From Jeotgalibacillus soli (GTDB taxonomy: Bacteria; Bacillota; Bacilli; Bacillales; Jeotgalibacillaceae), in assembly GCF_000829435.1 (NCBI RefSeq), contig NZ_JXRP01000018.1:124001-188000 (forward strand): 64,000 bases of DNA. The letters are read 5' to 3'. How positions within the stretch are numbered: position 1 is the first letter of the stretch; every line of letters begins with the position of its first letter. Of this stretch, positions 63,260 to 64,000 are shown piece after piece. A model generated the notes under the pieces. That model worked only from the letters and a program-made list of their open reading frames with translations. It did no database searches and was not told the DNA's origin. The position numbers and the translations under genes are program-made.

Positions 63260-63715
63260 ATGTTTACTAGCATGAATACAACTGCTTCAGCTCTTACAGC
63301 CCAACGGCTTAGAATGGATGTTATTTCTTCGAATATGGCAAATGTAGATACCACGCGTGCTACTTTTGAAAATGGAGAATGGCAGCCTTATAGAAGAAAA
63401 TCAGTTGTTTTGCAGCCTAAAGATGCCGAATTTTCATCTTTTTTACATACAGCAATGAACCGAGCTGATCGAGGCGGGACAGGAAATGGTGTTACGGTGT
63501 CTGCTATTGAAGAAGATGCAAATACACCTCCAAAGTTAGTATATGATCCCCTGCACCCAGATGCGAGTGATGATGGCTATGTCGAGCTGCCAAATGTTGA
63601 CCCTTTAAGAGAAATGGTCGATTTAATGTCGGCTACTAGATCGTACGAAGCAAATGTTACAGTCTTTAACGCAAATAAATCTATGATGATGAAAGCATTG
63701 CAAATTGGAAAATAA
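63260..63715 (+). CDS. flgC: Flagellar basal-body rod protein FlgC
   Basis: 151 aa. N-terminal TASALTAQRLRMDVISSNMANVDTTR and C-terminal GYVELPNVDPLREMVDLMSATRSYEANVTVFNA, the classic FlgC signature. Co-translated with flgB in the rod operon. Confidence 0.97.
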   Translation: MFTSMNTTASALTAQRLRMDVISSNMANVDTTRATFENGEWQPYRRKSVVLQPKDAEFSSFLHTAMNRADRGGTGNGVTVSAIEEDANTPPKLVYDPLHPDASDDGYVELPNVDPLREMVDLMSATRSYEANVTVFNANKSMMMKALQIGK

Positions 63716-63735
63716 TAATTCAAAGGATGAGTTTA

Positions 63736-64000
63736 TTGTCTAACTATCAAATACATTCGGTTGGGATGGATATTTTAAGTCCGTCAACTGATCAAAAAAT
63801 CAAAAGAACTTCTCCGTTCGAAGCTCAACAGAATTTTTCATCGATGTTGAAGGAAGCGATCAGCAATGTAAACAGTAGTCAGATAGAATCTGACCGTATG
63901 ACTGACAAACTAATAAATGGTGAAAATGTTGAACTTCACGATGTCATGATTGCATCACAAAAAGCATCTGTTTCAATGACCTTAACAATGGAGATGAGAA
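63736..64000 (+). CDS. fliE: Flagellar hook-basal body protein FliE, truncated by window edge
   Basis: Adapter between the MS ring and the rod. 88 codons are visible; the protein runs off the end. The start is probably TTG 63736 (MSNYQIHSV...), eight bases after AAGGA. ATG 63727 is in frame but lies on that ribosome site. FliE-type features are FEAQQNFSSMLKEAISNVN and VELHDVMIASQKASVSMTLTMEMR, the export and rod-joining helix. Confidence 0.93.
   Translation, partial: MSNYQIHSVGMDILSPSTDQKIKRTSPFEAQQNFSSMLKEAISNVNSSQIESDRMTDKLINGENVELHDVMIASQKASVSMTLTMEMR

Overview
The window is a 64 kb stretch of chromosome from an endospore-forming, flagellated member of the Bacillaceae. It carries spoVM, prpC/prkC, fapR, codY, remA, rqcH and the head of the fla/che operon. 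Gene order follows the pyr-to-fla/che region of Bacillus subtilis almost gene for gene. It is not B. subtilis itself: proteins are clearly diverged, and as I recall the B. subtilis map, the sulphate-assimilation cluster and yloB that lie between pyrE and yloC there are absent here. The very acidic extracellular part of PrkC would suit an alkaliphilic or salt-tolerant relative, but that is inference.

Layout. 1-9.4 kb: distal pyrimidine operon pyrB(partial)-pyrC-carA-carB-pyrK-pyrD-pyrF-pyrE, tightly overlapping, closed by a terminator. 9.4-11.2 kb: rqcH on the minus strand. 11.3-25.3 kb: yloC-remA-gmk-rpoZ, then coaBC-priA-def-fmt-rsmB-rlmN-prpC-prkC-rsgA-rpe, a long run linking nucleotide and CoA synthesis, replication restart, translation initiation, rRNA modification and Ser/Thr phosphorylation. 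25.3-29.3 kb: thiN, the tiny spore gene spoVM, rpmB (minus strand), an unusual repeat-bearing intergenic region, then an asp23-family gene and fakA. 29.4-33.1 kb: sdaAB, sdaAA, recG. 33.1-36.8 kb: the FapR lipid regulon fapR-plsX-fabD-fabG plus acpP. 36.9-49.3 kb: rnc-smc-ftsY, ylxM-ffh, rpsP-khpA, ylqD-rimM-trmD, rplS, lepB, rbgA, rnhB (chromosome organisation, SRP targeting, ribosome assembly). 49.3-62.4 kb: a FliK-like/FhlB-like pair, sucCD, dprA, topA, trmFO, xerC, hslVU, codY. 62.9-64 kb: flgB, flgC and the start of fliE.

Within operons most genes overlap by 1-28 bases or are a few bases apart, so translational coupling is likely. Clear intrinsic terminators close pyrE, rpoZ, rpe, spoVM/rpmB, fakA, recG, acpP (two), khpA, rplS, rbgA, sucD and topA. 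Recognisable sigma-A type promoters precede yloC, fapR, ylxM, rpsP, rplS, sucC and topA. Several genes (def, thiN, spoVM, recG, rnhB, probably lepB and fliE) appear to start with TTG.

Almost everything is conserved core genome. I saw no phage, insertion sequence, CRISPR array, tRNA or rRNA gene, and no large undescribed system. The least explained sequence is the pair of intergenic regions flanking spoVM/rpmB (26.0-26.3 and 26.8-27.05 kb). They hold a nested-palindrome element in near-perfect tandem duplication and a possible diverged relative enclosed by its own long-range inverted repeat.
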